A stretch of DNA of 64,000 nucleotides from Oscillospiraceae bacterium (GCA_017624715.1 JAGAMN010000016.1:38467-102466), one strand, 5' to 3'. Numbered from the stretch's first letter, positions 39,799 through 49,559 are shown. Program-made: numbers and translations. Notes: a model not told the origin generated them from the sequence alone.

Positions 39799-40686
39799 TT
39801 ACTTCTTGATGGAATATTCCACTGGTGCATCCGCGGGCATTTCCAGCAGCCAGGGATGCTCCAGCAGCTCTTTCACCAGAGCCATGGTGCCGGAGTAGTA
39901 ATAACCATCGGCAATGCGCTCGTCCAGGGTGACACCCAGGGGGATGACTTCATGAAAATCGCCATTACCCTCAGCATCATAGTCCATCTTCATAAACTTC
40001 TTACCCACCACCACAAAGAAGGAGTTGGTACCCCAATTGACCAGGTGATGGTAGCCGCCGGGCAGGCCGATAGAGCCCAGGTTTGTCAGGAAAATGGCGG
40101 CGTGGTTGGGGTCGGAGCCGATGAGAAAATCCGGTGCCCAGCCGTGCTTATCCAGCCACAAAACAAACTTGACGATACCGGTGATCACAAACTGGGGCAG
40201 CTTGCAGACCACATCCATGGCGCCGGTGGAGGTATCTTTTTCCTCGTAGCTCTTGGTCTGGTGAATAACCTTCATGATCTTCTCGTGGTAGGTTTCCAGA
40301 GTTTCCTTAGGATCGTATTTAAAGAAGGCCAGAGCTTCCTCTGCATGGTCATTAAAGCGCTTCTTGACGGTAAAGGCTACGCTGATGTCCCGGCGCTGAT
40401 AGACCTTATTGTTGCAGACAAAGCGGTTCATCTTGGGGCGTAGGACGAAAGCCTTGCCTAAGGCAGCGCTGATTATGTGGAAGAAGGTATACTTGTCTTC
40501 GGTTCTGCCCTCGTTAAGCTTCTCCAGGTAGGCAACCAGGGGACGTGTGTCGATATCGACATTAATGTAGGCTTCGTTATCCGCCCGGTTGGGCATCAGG
40601 GTGGGCATGATCCGGTTCATGGCAGGAATGTCCTTCAGCCAAATGCCGTCCTTCCGGTCGCCCCATTTACGCTTCTGATTTTTCAT
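39799..40686 (-). CDS. Stand-alone E2/chloramphenicol-acetyltransferase-like protein with altered active site
   Basis: A 295-residue protein with only the catalytic-domain fold of 2-oxoacid dehydrogenase E2; it has no lipoyl or subunit-binding domain. Landmarks are YTFFHIISAALGKAF and, near the end, GVTLDERIADGYYYSG. In E2 and CAT enzymes the last motif is H-x-x-x-D-G with a catalytic histidine; here Glu256 replaces it while Asp260 and Gly261 remain. Related E2-like proteins occur in many gut Clostridia and are annotated by fold only. It may be a non-acyltransferase or use another base. Confidence 0.8.
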   Translation of the reverse strand: MKNQKRKWGDRKDGIWLKDIPAMNRIMPTLMPNRADNEAYINVDIDTRPLVAYLEKLNEGRTEDKYTFFHIISAALGKAFVLRPKMNRFVCNNKVYQRRDISVAFTVKKRFNDHAEEALAFFKYDPKETLETYHEKIMKVIHQTKSYEEKDTSTGAMDVVCKLPQFVITGIVKFVLWLDKHGWAPDFLIGSDPNHAAIFLTNLGSIGLPGGYHHLVNWGTNSFFVVVGKKFMKMDYDAEGNGDFHEVIPLGVTLDERIADGYYYSGTMALVKELLEHPWLLEMPADAPVEYSIKK

Positions 40687-40772
40687 AATATGTTCTCCTT
40701 TGCCGTGAATGGTTGCATTATAGCAAATACTGGCGAAAAATGCAATCCTTTCGTAAAATCCCTGGGAACATC

Positions 40773-40801
40773 TTGCATTTACAGCATTTTACAGCTATAA
40801 T
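40773..40801 (+). promoter_or_regulatory. Promoter of the deacetylase-like gene
   Basis: TTGCAT (40773-40778) and TATAAT (40796-40801) are 17 bp apart, about 30 nt upstream of the start codon. Confidence 0.75.
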
Positions 40802-40833
40802 AAGAAAAACACTTTGCAAAGGCAGGGACGATT

Positions 40834-42207
40834 ATGGAGCAGATGAATCAAAGGCAGCCCAATCCCCGCAGACGAAAAAAAACAAAAATGGAGATCTTCA
40901 AGGAGGCCTATCTGCCCACCATTATTCTGGGCTTTGCGGTGGTTCTGATTTTGGTGTTCATTATCGGCTCGCTGAGCCGGCTGAACAATCAGCCCGGTCA
41001 ACCTGAGCAACTGATCACGGAGCCTACGGAAGATCCCGTATTGGTACAACAGAAGCAGGAAGTTGAGCAGCTGCTGCAGCAGGCAGAAAAGCTTGCCAAT
41101 GAATATGAGTTCCAGCAGGCTGTGGCGGTGCTGGACAGCTTTACCGGCGATAAATCCGTTTTCCCGGAGCTTGCCTACAAACGTGGCGAATACGCTCAAC
41201 AGGCAAGTCAGATGGTTACATGGTCCGATCCGTCACAGATCGTGAATCTGTCTTTTCACGGATTGATCGCCGATCCTCAAAAGGCGTTTGCAAATCAGAG
41301 CTATGGTACATCTTACAATAAGAATTTTGTGACCATTACGGAATTTAAGCAGATTCTGGATCAGCTGTATGATAACGGCTATGTGCTGGTGAGTCTGGAT
41401 GATATCTTCTCTGTGGAGACGGACGGCAGCGGCAATACCACCTGTCAGGCCAAGTCCCTGCAGCTTCCCCTGGGCAGAAAGCCCCTGGTACTGACCCAGA
41501 CCAACCTGAACTACTACACTTACATGGATAATTCAGGTTTTGCAAGCAGACTGACGGTAGATGACAGTGGCAAACTTGCTTGCCAGATGGTTGATGCGGA
41601 GGGTAACACCGTAACCGGTGATTATGATCTGGTACCGATTCTGGAAAGCTTCATCGCGGAGCATCCGGACTTTTCCTATAAAGGCGCACGGGCTGTACTG
41701 GCTGTAACCGGCTATGACGGCATTTTCGGTTACCGCACCAATCCTTCTGTGAAGACCAGCAAGGGCGAAGCATACTACAACGAGCAGGTTGCAGATGCAA
41801 AGAAGTTGGTTGAGACACTTCGCCAGACCGGCTATGAGATCGCCTGCTACACATACAACAATGTTGCGTACGGCAAGGTCAGCAACCAGGAGATTCAGTA
41901 TGATCTGAATGCCTGGGTTGCAGAGGTAACACCGATTCTGGGACAGACGGATATTTTGGTCTTTGCCCAGAACAGTGACATCGGCGCATACTCCGGTAGT
42001 AAGTTCAACACGCTGCACAATGCCGGTTTCCGTCGGTATTTGGATTTTGGCAGCGGACGCAGTGGTGCACAGATTGGTGAGAATTTTATCTCCTTCCAGC
42101 GACTGATGGTCACCGGCTCTGCTATGGCACACACCTCTACCTCCTTCACCGGCCTATTTGATGCAACAGAAATTTTGGACAGCCAGAGAGGCTCCGTTCC
42201 CAGATAA
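40834..42207 (+). CDS. Membrane-anchored polysaccharide deacetylase-like protein
   Basis: A 457-residue protein. A basic N-terminus (PRRRKKTKME) precedes one membrane helix (LPTIILGFAVVLILVFIIGS). A helical, Gln/Glu-rich linker follows (residues about 65-110). The extracytoplasmic domain from about residue 125 resembles the NodB/polysaccharide deacetylase group (NLSFHGLIADP, VTITEFKQILDQLYDNGYVLV, VLAVTGYDGIFGYR). The canonical metal-binding Asp/His motifs are not obvious, so catalytic activity is uncertain. It probably acts on cell-wall glycans. Confidence 0.7.
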   Translation: MEQMNQRQPNPRRRKKTKMEIFKEAYLPTIILGFAVVLILVFIIGSLSRLNNQPGQPEQLITEPTEDPVLVQQKQEVEQLLQQAEKLANEYEFQQAVAVLDSFTGDKSVFPELAYKRGEYAQQASQMVTWSDPSQIVNLSFHGLIADPQKAFANQSYGTSYNKNFVTITEFKQILDQLYDNGYVLVSLDDIFSVETDGSGNTTCQAKSLQLPLGRKPLVLTQTNLNYYTYMDNSGFASRLTVDDSGKLACQMVDAEGNTVTGDYDLVPILESFIAEHPDFSYKGARAVLAVTGYDGIFGYRTNPSVKTSKGEAYYNEQVADAKKLVETLRQTGYEIACYTYNNVAYGKVSNQEIQYDLNAWVAEVTPILGQTDILVFAQNSDIGAYSGSKFNTLHNAGFRRYLDFGSGRSGAQIGENFISFQRLMVTGSAMAHTSTSFTGLFDATEILDSQRGSVPR

Positions 42208-42211
42208 CAGT

Positions 42212-42240
42212 AAAAAGGACGCACACTGTGCGTCCTTTTT
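42212..42240. terminator. Bidirectional terminator
   Basis: AAAAAGGACGCAC and GTGCGTCCTTTTT (13 bp) around ACT lie between the convergent deacetylase-like and TetR genes and serve both. Confidence 0.9.
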
Positions 42241-42242
42241 GT

Positions 42243-42818
42243 TTATGAAAGATCGCCGGGAGAAAATAGCGGTTGGGTCAGAAGCCGGGCGGCGAGGTTG
42301 GCAAGATCCTTCGGTGATTCGGTAAAGCCATCCCGATGCCACTGAAGAACCATGGACAGCATGCCCCACAAGGCAAACTGGATTATGCGCGGTTGGATTG
42401 TCTCTGGGTCTGATGCCATAAATCTGCCGTAAACAGAGCCGTCGCTTACAGTCTGCTGAATAGCCCGACGGATCAACAAATAACTGATTTTACTGCGTGA
42501 CAAAGCATCCAGCAACAGTTTTTGGCTCTTCCAAAAGAGAAAGAATTTTTCAAGGTCGCTAACAAGGGTTCGTTTTTCTGCAGATGATGGATGGGAGAAT
42601 GTTTCGAACTGCATCAGCGTATGATCGATGAGGCTATACAATGCCCCTTCCTTGTCCGTAAAGTAACGGTAGAAAGCCTTTCGGGGTATTTGCAGGCGGT
42701 TGCACAGGTCGGTAATGCTGATCTGATCATAAGGTACTGTCTGCATCATTTCCAGCAGCCCCAGCTCAAGATGGCGCTGCCTGGCAGCAGATTGTTCCGT
42801 TTTACACAGCTTATACAT
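42243..42818 (-). CDS. TetR family transcriptional regulator
   Basis: A regulator of 191 residues. The N-terminal helix-turn-helix reads PYDQISITDLCNRLQIPRKAFYRYFTDKEG, a textbook TetR/AcrR motif. The C-terminal ligand domain is helical and unassigned. The ATG at 42818 follows GGAGG by 7 nt; an upstream ATG overlaps that site. It is divergent from the GPH symporter-lipoprotein operon and is the likely local regulator of it. Confidence 0.9.
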   Translation of the reverse strand: MYKLCKTEQSAARQRHLELGLLEMMQTVPYDQISITDLCNRLQIPRKAFYRYFTDKEGALYSLIDHTLMQFETFSHPSSAEKRTLVSDLEKFFLFWKSQKLLLDALSRSKISYLLIRRAIQQTVSDGSVYGRFMASDPETIQPRIIQFALWGMLSMVLQWHRDGFTESPKDLANLAARLLTQPLFSPGDLS

Positions 42819-42842
42819 GTAAGCACCTCCATTCATGCAATC

Positions 42843-42870
42843 ATTATAACAAATATTAAAAATCAGTCAA
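42843..42870 (-). promoter_or_regulatory. tetR promoter in the divergent intergenic region
   Basis: Minus-strand TTGACT (42865-42870) and TATAAT (42843-42848) are 16 bp apart. On the plus strand a TATAAT at 42968-42973 with a poor -35 box may serve the symporter operon, as expected for a regulated promoter. Confidence 0.65.
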
Positions 42871-43022
42871 CTATTTTTGTGAAATTTGCCAATTTTTCCA
42901 TTATTTTTTCATGATTATATGTCACAGATTCGCGAGTTTGGTACTTATCCTATTTTATCGTGTATTTTATAATGGTTATGATTGACGCAGGTATTGCCTG
43001 CCAAGATGAAGGAGGAAGAATT

Positions 43023-44447
43023 ATGGCAAAAAAACCAGTACAACTGGATGCCAACGGACACCCTAAATTCGGTATGCGCGACAGCCTGGCTTATGCTGCC
43101 GGCGACTTTGGCTGCAACATGAGCTTCGCTCTGAAAGGTACCATGGCAATTTTCTGGACCCAGTTCATGCAGATGCCTTCCCTGCTCTACGCAGGACTGC
43201 TGATCCTGGTTCAGGTTTGGGATGCGATCAACGATCCGCTGATCGGTTCTATCATCGACAACGACAAGCGCGCAAATTACAAGCGCGGTAAGTTCCTGGC
43301 TTACGTGTGGCTGGGCTCCATCGGTTTGATCGTAGGCGGCGCGCTGTGCTTTGTTCCTATTCCGGATATGCCCACTCTGGCAAAAGCGATTATTTTCGTG
43401 GCCGGCTACATCATTTGGGATGCATTCTATACCATCGCCAATGTGCCCTACGGCTCTCTGCTGAGCCTGATCTCCGCCGATCCTGCTGACCGGGCTTCCC
43501 TGTCCGCATGGCGTTCTGTGGGTTCTATGATCGGTAATATGGTGCCTATGGTTATCCTGCCCATGCTGATCTATGATGCAAACAACAACATCATTGGCGA
43601 GCGCGTCTTCCTGATTGCCTTCCTGATGGGCATTCTGGGCTTCATCGCTTTCCAGTTCATGATCCGCAATACTACCATTCGTGTAAGCGAAAATGTTCAG
43701 TGCAACGAAGAGCAGCCCAAGTTCAATGTCCTGAAGGCTATGGGCAACTTCCTGAAGAACCGCCCCGCTGTGGGCGCGACCCTGGCCGCTATGGGTATGT
43801 TTGTGGGTATGCAGGGTTCCACCACTGCCGTTACCGTTATGTTCCAGTCTTACTTCAAGAATGTACAGCTTTCCGGTGTGGTATCCCTGTTCGCAATGAT
43901 TCCCATCGTAGCATTTACTCCCATGGCCCGTAAGATGGTCGTGAAATACGGCAAGAAGGAGCTGAGCGTTGTTGGTTCCATCAGTTCTATTCTGGCCTGC
44001 GTGCTGATGTTTGTGCTTCCCATCAAGCCCGATGGCAGCGGCATTTTGATCTATATCGTCTGCCAGCTGCTGAACTCCCTGGGTATGGGTATCTACTCCA
44101 CCGTTTCCTGGTCTATGATGGGCGATGCCATCGACTACAACGAGTGGAAGAACGGCTCCCGTGAGGAAGGTACCGTTTACTCCCTGCACAGCTTCTTCCG
44201 TAAGCTGGCTCAGGGCATGGGACCCTCCCTGGCTCTGGTGGTCATGGCCGCTCTGGGCTACTCCGAGGTCAATGCCGGCAATCAGCTGTTCAGCGTTGCG
44301 CTGAATATGCGTTATCTGGTGGCCGGTTTGTACCTGTTCTCCGCTGTGATGCAGTTCGTCGGTCTGGCGCTTGTCTACAACCTGGACAAGAAGACCCTGG
44401 AAAAGATGAACAGCGACCTTGCCGCGCGTCATGCCGGCCAGGAGTAA
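43023..44447 (+). CDS. GPH family glycoside/hexuronide:cation symporter (MFS)
   Basis: A 474-residue transporter with 12 membrane helices. It has the GPH family signature in the first half: LAYAAGDFGCNMSFALKG, then DAINDPLIGSIIDND and KRGKFLAYVW. The second half shows GDAIDYNEWKNGSREEGT, another family hallmark. These symporters import disaccharides, glycosides or uronides with Na+ or H+. AAGGAGG precedes the ATG at 43023. It is followed after 31 nt by a sugar-binding lipoprotein, an unusual partner for a non-ABC transporter. Confidence 0.93.
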   Translation: MAKKPVQLDANGHPKFGMRDSLAYAAGDFGCNMSFALKGTMAIFWTQFMQMPSLLYAGLLILVQVWDAINDPLIGSIIDNDKRANYKRGKFLAYVWLGSIGLIVGGALCFVPIPDMPTLAKAIIFVAGYIIWDAFYTIANVPYGSLLSLISADPADRASLSAWRSVGSMIGNMVPMVILPMLIYDANNNIIGERVFLIAFLMGILGFIAFQFMIRNTTIRVSENVQCNEEQPKFNVLKAMGNFLKNRPAVGATLAAMGMFVGMQGSTTAVTVMFQSYFKNVQLSGVVSLFAMIPIVAFTPMARKMVVKYGKKELSVVGSISSILACVLMFVLPIKPDGSGILIYIVCQLLNSLGMGIYSTVSWSMMGDAIDYNEWKNGSREEGTVYSLHSFFRKLAQGMGPSLALVVMAALGYSEVNAGNQLFSVALNMRYLVAGLYLFSAVMQFVGLALVYNLDKKTLEKMNSDLAARHAGQE

Positions 44448-44478
44448 GTTTCAGATAACTTACAAGGAGGATATGTTT

Positions 44479-45552
44479 ATGAAAAAGCTTATTGCGATGT
44501 TACTCATCGCTGTTATGGTTATGAGTTTTGCCGCCTGTGGCTACATCAACAAGACTGAGGTTGCCATTCTGTGGGCCGGCGACGGAATTGTAAAGGTGCC
44601 CAGCAGCCTCAGCAACGCCATGGAACGGGCTATGTACATTGAAAGTATTCAGTACAAGCACTATGGTGCTAACGGCGATCAGGCTGTGCAGACCCAGCAG
44701 GCACTGGATGCGCTGAATGCCGGTTGCTCTGGCCTCGTTGTAGAGCTGGTGGATGCCACCGCCGCCCAGACAATCGTAGATGCGGCAAAAGAAAAGGGCG
44801 TACCTGTGGTACTGCTCAGCAGTTCTGTGGATGCCGCTGTGGTAAACAGCTATGACAAGTGCATTAGTGTGGACACCGATGCCGCTTCCCTCCCCAAGGT
44901 TCAGGGCGACCAGATCTTCAGGGCTCTGGTTGACGAAAAGAAGGGTGAGTATCTGAAGGGTATCGATCGCAACGGCGACGGCAAGATCTCCTATTTTGCC
45001 ATTGGTGAAGTGGCTGCAACTGTGGAAGTGATCAATGCCAAGCTGGCCGAAAAGAGTCTGCCTGCTCTGGAAGCTGTCACCGGCAAGCTCAACACCATCA
45101 TCGGCCAGTTCCGTGAGGATTCTGCCCCTGTTGAGCTGATTATCACTACAGACGATGCCGATGCTATGGAACTGCTGATGATGCTGCAGGCTAAGGGCTA
45201 CAACAAGGATCGGCTGTCTACGCACTGCATTCCCGTTTTCACTGTAGGCGACAAAGCCGACTACAAAGTTCATGTGTTAGCCGGTAAGCCTGAAGGTGCA
45301 CACACCGACGATCATGTGCAGGAATACTACAAGATGCAGCAGTATCTGGTTGATCTGAGAACTATTGAAGAAAGCCATCTGGAAGAAATGATCTACACCA
45401 CCGCCAGTGTAATCGGTGACGGGCGGCTGGCCGGTACTGTGGTGGAAAACTACGATGAACTGGCTGTTCAGACTGCAAGCGTTCTGGCAAAGCTGCTGAC
45501 CGGTAAGGCTGTTGATAATCGGTTCATTACCATTGAATTTACTGTAATCTAA
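44479..45552 (+). CDS. Periplasmic-binding-type sugar-sensing lipoprotein
   Basis: A 357-residue protein with a lipoprotein signal ending SFAAC. The rest has the type I periplasmic-binding fold (AALDALNAGCSGLVVELVDA-type region, GVPVVLLSSSVDAAVV, QGDQIFRALVDEKKGEY, then VELIITTDDADAME), related to galactose/ribose-binding proteins. An in-frame ATG two codons upstream is too close to AGGAGG. No ABC permease or ATPase is nearby; it may feed sugar to the adjacent GPH symporter or act as a sensor. Confidence 0.85.
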   Translation: MKKLIAMLLIAVMVMSFAACGYINKTEVAILWAGDGIVKVPSSLSNAMERAMYIESIQYKHYGANGDQAVQTQQALDALNAGCSGLVVELVDATAAQTIVDAAKEKGVPVVLLSSSVDAAVVNSYDKCISVDTDAASLPKVQGDQIFRALVDEKKGEYLKGIDRNGDGKISYFAIGEVAATVEVINAKLAEKSLPALEAVTGKLNTIIGQFREDSAPVELIITTDDADAMELLMMLQAKGYNKDRLSTHCIPVFTVGDKADYKVHVLAGKPEGAHTDDHVQEYYKMQQYLVDLRTIEESHLEEMIYTTASVIGDGRLAGTVVENYDELAVQTASVLAKLLTGKAVDNRFITIEFTVI

Positions 45553-45564
45553 TAACGTACAAAA

Positions 45565-45600
45565 AGAACCGCTGGATTTCCAGCGGTTCTCTTTTGTTCT
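45565..45600 (+). terminator. Terminator of the symporter-lipoprotein operon
   Basis: AGAACCGCTGGA and TCCAGCGGTTCT (12 bp) are followed by CTTTTGTTCTT, 13 nt after the stop codon. Confidence 0.88.
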
Positions 45601-45608
45601 TACGGTGG

Positions 45609-45643
45609 GGATTGCAATGGCAGCATAGCTGCCTCGCAATAAC
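45609..45643. repeat. Dispersed ATTGC-palindrome-GCAAT repeat
   Basis: ATTGC (45611-45615), GGCAGC-ATA-GCTGCC, and GCAAT (45636-45640), with the same spacing as the copy at 34889-34923 and compensating stem changes. Confidence 0.7.
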
Positions 45644-45650
45644 ACCAATA

Positions 45651-47624
45651 TCAAAGGCCGTTGCCACGAAGCTCGATGATCTGATCGCGAAGCACAGCTG
45701 CGTACTCGTACTCCATCATCTTCGCTGCTTCCTTCATTTGCTTTTCCAGGCGGGCGATCTCTTTTTCCTTTTCCGCCTTGGTCATCTTGATACCGTTTCT
45801 TCCCTTCCGCTCTGCGGTGGGAGAAGAAATTTCGATCAGGTCACGGACGGATTTGATGACCGTTTGGGGAACGATGCCGTTGGCTTCATTGTAGGCATTT
45901 TGGATTTCCCGGCGGCGGGCAGTTTCGTCCATGGCAGAACGCATGGAGGGTGTGATATTATCGGCATACATAATGACCTTGCCTTCGGCGTTACGGGCGG
46001 CGCGGCCGATGGTCTGGATCAAGCTGGTTTCGCTGCGGAGGAGGCCTTCCTTATCTGCATCCAGGATGGCAACCAGGCTGACTTCCGGCAGGTCCAAGCC
46101 CTCACGGAGGAGGTTAATGCCCACCAAAACATCAAATTTTGCCATGCGCAGGTCACGGATGATTTCCATACGCTCCATAGCGCCGATGTCCGAGTGCATA
46201 TAGCGGACTTTGATGCCGGATTTTTGCAGGTAGACGGTCAAATCTTCTGCCATTTTCTTGGTCAAGGTAGTGACCAGCACCCGTTCGTTTTTATCGGTAC
46301 GGGCATTGATCTCGCCAATAAGGTCATCAATTTGGCCATCGATAGGACGAACTTCCACGATGGGATCAAGCAGGCCGGTGGGGCGGATAACCTGCTCCAC
46401 GATTTGGCCGGAGCGGGTGCGCTCGTATTCTGCCGGGGTGGCGGAGACATAGATCACCTGGTTCAGCTTGCTGTCGAATTCCTCAAAATTGAGGGGACGG
46501 TTATCGTAGGCCGAGGGCAGGCGGAAGCCGTAACCCACCAAAGCGTCCTTACGGCTGCGGTCACCGGCGTACATCGCCCGGGTTTGGGGCAAGGTGACAT
46601 GGCTTTCGTCGATGAACATGAGGAAATCTTCGGGGAAATAGTCCAAAAGTGTGGTAGGCGGCGTGCCCGGGGCTCTGCCCTGGATGACCCGGGAATAGTT
46701 TTCAATGCCGTTGCAGAAACCGATTTCTGTGAGCATTTCCAGGTCGTAGGCGGTGCGCTGGGCGATGCGTTGGGCTTCCAAAAGCTTATCGTGTGCCCGG
46801 AACCAGGCAACCTGCTCGTCACATTCCCGCTGGATCTCCAGCATGGCACGCTGAAGTTTTTCCCGGGAGGCCACATAGTGGCTGGCAGGATAGATCGCCA
46901 CATGGTCGATATAGCGCTCAGCTATGCCGGTGACGGCGTTGATCTCGCTGATACGGTCGATCTCGTCGCCGAAGAACTCTACACGGATGGCTCTGCCGGA
47001 CCAATAAGCCGGGTATATCTCCAGAGTATCGCCGCGAAGACGGAATTTATTACGGGAAAAGTCCAGATCGTTGCGCTCGTAGCGGATCTCAGTAAGCTTG
47101 CGGAGTACTGCGTCCAGGGGATATTCGTTACCCACCCGAAGGGAGATGACCATGCTCTTATAGTCGATGGGGTCGCCCAGGCCATACAGGCAGCTGACCG
47201 AGGACACCACGATCACATCCCGGCGCTCAAAAAGAGCAGCGGTGGCGCTGTGGCGCAGGCGGTCGATCTCCTCATTGACGGAGGCGTCCTTTTCGATATA
47301 GGTATCCGTATGGGCAATATAGGCCTCGGGCTGGTAATAGTCGTAGTAAGAGATGAAGTATTCCACCGCATTATTAGGGAAGAATTCCCGGAATTTGCTG
47401 CAAAGCTGGGCTGCAAGGGTCTTGTTGTGGGCAAGAACCAGGGTTGGGCGGTTCAGCTTTTCAATGACCGATGCCATGGTAAAGGTCTTGCCTGAGCCGG
47501 TGACACCCAGAAGCGTCTGCTCACGCAAACCCCAATTGACACCGTTCACCAGGTCAGTAATGGCCTGGGGTTGGTCGCCAGTCGGTGCAAAAGGCGCGGA
47601 TAATTGGAAACGATCCACCGTCAA
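45651..47624 (-). CDS. uvrB: Excinuclease ABC subunit B
   Basis: A 657-residue UvrB, the DNA-damage verification helicase of nucleotide excision repair. In order: [10 protein letters not shown], Walker [13 protein letters not shown], the beta-hairpin region [11 protein letters not shown], helicase box DESH, the RPTGLLDP segment, [23 protein letters not shown] and IGRAARN, and the C-terminal UVR coiled-coil that contacts UvrC. Length is normal. It lies 17 nt downstream of radC on the same strand. Confidence 0.97.
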   Translation of the reverse strand: MTVDRFQLSAPFAPTGDQPQAITDLVNGVNWGLREQTLLGVTGSGKTFTMASVIEKLNRPTLVLAHNKTLAAQLCSKFREFFPNNAVEYFISYYDYYQPEAYIAHTDTYIEKDASVNEEIDRLRHSATAALFERRDVIVVSSVSCLYGLGDPIDYKSMVISLRVGNEYPLDAVLRKLTEIRYERNDLDFSRNKFRLRGDTLEIYPAYWSGRAIRVEFFGDEIDRISEINAVTGIAERYIDHVAIYPASHYVASREKLQRAMLEIQRECDEQVAWFRAHDKLLEAQRIAQRTAYDLEMLTEIGFCNGIENYSRVIQGRAPGTPPTTLLDYFPEDFLMFIDESHVTLPQTRAMYAGDRSRKDALVGYGFRLPSAYDNRPLNFEEFDSKLNQVIYVSATPAEYERTRSGQIVEQVIRPTGLLDPIVEVRPIDGQIDDLIGEINARTDKNERVLVTTLTKKMAEDLTVYLQKSGIKVRYMHSDIGAMERMEIIRDLRMAKFDVLVGINLLREGLDLPEVSLVAILDADKEGLLRSETSLIQTIGRAARNAEGKVIMYADNITPSMRSAMDETARRREIQNAYNEANGIVPQTVIKSVRDLIEISSPTAERKGRNGIKMTKAEKEKEIARLEKQMKEAAKMMEYEYAAVLRDQIIELRGNGL

Positions 47625-47641
47625 GTCTCCTTCATTGTTTT

Positions 47642-48340
47642 TTAGAATAATACTTTGGTGCTGTTGGGATCGAAAATTCCGGATTGGCTCATGGAAACAA
47701 AGTCATCGTCCGCCACCACAATATGGTCCGCAAGAACGATATCCACGGTGCTCAAGGCTGCCGCCAGGCGGCGGGTGGTATGGATATCCTCATCAGAGGG
47801 TATAGCCAGGCCACTGGGGTGGTTGTGGGCCAGTACCACCATCACAGCATTTTCTGCAAGGGCAGTTTCCACAATGCGGCGAATGGGCACGGAAGCGTAG
47901 TTCGTGCAGCCCTCCCCTACTTCCCGGCAAGAAATCAGCTTACATTTGGCATCCAGGCACATCATATAAACCATCTCATTGCGACGGCCTTGCAGGCAGC
48001 GGGAAAGGTAATTACCATAGTCTCTGACACTGTTCATGAAGATTGGAGAATGATCATGATGAGTCAGATAGTATCGGTTCACCGCAGGAATCAACGACAG
48101 AAATGTTGCCGAGGCTTCGCCCATACCGGGAACTTTCTTCAATTCCGACACCGGTGCTTCCAGTACGGCAGAGAGACTTCCAAACCGGTTGATCAGGTTG
48201 CAGGCAATTTCATTGGTATCCTTTCTTGGGATGCAATAGAACAAAAGCAGCTCCAAAACTTGGTGCGGACTGAAGTGCTCCAGTCCTTCTTCCAAAAAGC
48301 GCTGGCGCAGTCGGCTGCGGTGGCCGTCGTGTATGGACAT
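47642..48340 (-). CDS. radC: RadC family JAB-domain protein
   Basis: A 232-residue protein. The N-terminal helix-hairpin-helix region has [23 protein letters not shown]. The C-terminal JAMM metalloprotease-like motif is [14 protein letters not shown], preceded by ENAVMVVLA. This is the complete RadC/YeeS layout; the family is often called DNA repair but its function is unsettled. It is probably cotranscribed with uvrB. Confidence 0.95.
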   Translation of the reverse strand: MSIHDGHRSRLRQRFLEEGLEHFSPHQVLELLLFYCIPRKDTNEIACNLINRFGSLSAVLEAPVSELKKVPGMGEASATFLSLIPAVNRYYLTHHDHSPIFMNSVRDYGNYLSRCLQGRRNEMVYMMCLDAKCKLISCREVGEGCTNYASVPIRRIVETALAENAVMVVLAHNHPSGLAIPSDEDIHTTRRLAAALSTVDIVLADHIVVADDDFVSMSQSGIFDPNSTKVLF

Positions 48341-48367
48341 ATTTTTTACCTCTTTTGTGGATTTATC

Positions 48368-48396
48368 TTGCTATTCTTGCGGATTTTCGTTAGAAT
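48368..48396 (+). promoter_or_regulatory. Promoter of the atypical histidine kinase gene
   Basis: TTGCTA (48368-48373) and TAGAAT (48391-48396) are 17 bp apart, about 80 nt upstream of the start codon. Confidence 0.6.
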
Positions 48397-48476
48397 AGGA
48401 ACAGACGAATTTCGTCGAAATCTGTCGGCGTTATTTTTTCCAAATCTGCACATGATATGCCGTGAGGAGGAACATC

Positions 48477-49559
48477 ATGGAAGAATGTAAAGATACCATC
48501 AGTATGCTGGATCTGATGATCAGACCTGCCTTTGCTGTGAAGGAAGGGAAAATCTGCCAGGTCAATGCTGCCGCAAAGAGTTGCCTGTTTCTTGAGGGAA
48601 CGGAGATAACACAGCTGCTGGCTACCGGCAAGGAAGAATATCCTGCCTTTCAAGAAGGCTGTCTGTATTTGACCCTGAGATTGGGTGAGAGCACCTTTGG
48701 TGCATCTGTGACCAAACTGGATGGGTATGATATTTTTGTTTTGGAACAGGACGAGGATCGCTCCGAACTGCAAGCCATGGCCCTGGCTGCCCAGGAGCTG
48801 CGCAATCCTCTGTCCAACGTGATGACCGTTGCCAACCGGCTGTACCCTGTGACCGGTAAAGACAGCGATCCTGCTCTGCAAGAGCAGGTAGCCCGGATCA
48901 ACCGGGGACTTTACCAAATGCTGCGGATCATTGGCAATATGTCCGACGCATACCGCTACTGCCAGGAATCTGCACCCCAAATGGAGACCCGAAATATCTG
49001 CAGTTTGGTGGACGAGATCTTCCAATCCTGTGATCCGCTGATCCGTCAGGCGCAAATCACTTTTGAGCACGCAGTACCCCAGGAGCAGATCTTCTGCCTG
49101 GTGGATACGGAAAAGCTGGAGCGAGCCATCAATAACATGCTCTCCAACGCCATTAAGTTTGCGGCAAAAGGTGCACATATTTCCGCAACCCTGACCAGGA
49201 AAGGACACATGCTGTACCTGACCGTGCAGGACAACGGCACAGGCATTGCACAGAACATCCGGGGAAATGTTTACTCCCGGTATCTGCGGCAGCCCGGTAT
49301 TGAGGATGGGCGCTACGGTATTGGCTTGGGCCTGGTTCTGATCCGGGCAGCTGCTTCCGCCCATGGCGGCACTGTGCTGATGGAAAACCCCAAGGATCAC
49401 GGCTCCCGGATCACTATGACTATAGCGATCCACCAAAGGAACGATTCTAATGTGCGTGCGCCGCTGTACCGAATCGATTACGCTGGAGAGAAGAACCATC
49501 CTTTGATTGAGTTGTCGGAGACTCTGCCTCTGTCGGCATATCAAAAAGATATGGAGTAA
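48477..49559 (+). CDS. Atypical sensor histidine kinase lacking the phospho-accepting histidine
   Basis: A 360-residue soluble protein. Residues 1-95 form a PAS-like input region (RPAFAVKEGKICQVNAAA). The dimerisation helix reads ALAAQELRNPLSNVM, where the usual H-E-L-R-x-P-L motif has Gln106 (codon CAG at 48792-48794) in place of His. The ATPase domain is intact: NNMLSNAIKFAAKG (N box), QDNGTGI (G1) and GIGLGLVLI (G2). No response regulator is beside it. The ATG at 48477 follows GGAGG. It may bind ATP but cannot use the normal phospho-relay. Confidence 0.85.
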   Translation: MEECKDTISMLDLMIRPAFAVKEGKICQVNAAAKSCLFLEGTEITQLLATGKEEYPAFQEGCLYLTLRLGESTFGASVTKLDGYDIFVLEQDEDRSELQAMALAAQELRNPLSNVMTVANRLYPVTGKDSDPALQEQVARINRGLYQMLRIIGNMSDAYRYCQESAPQMETRNICSLVDEIFQSCDPLIRQAQITFEHAVPQEQIFCLVDTEKLERAINNMLSNAIKFAAKGAHISATLTRKGHMLYLTVQDNGTGIAQNIRGNVYSRYLRQPGIEDGRYGIGLGLVLIRAAASAHGGTVLMENPKDHGSRITMTIAIHQRNDSNVRAPLYRIDYAGEKNHPLIELSETLPLSAYQKDME

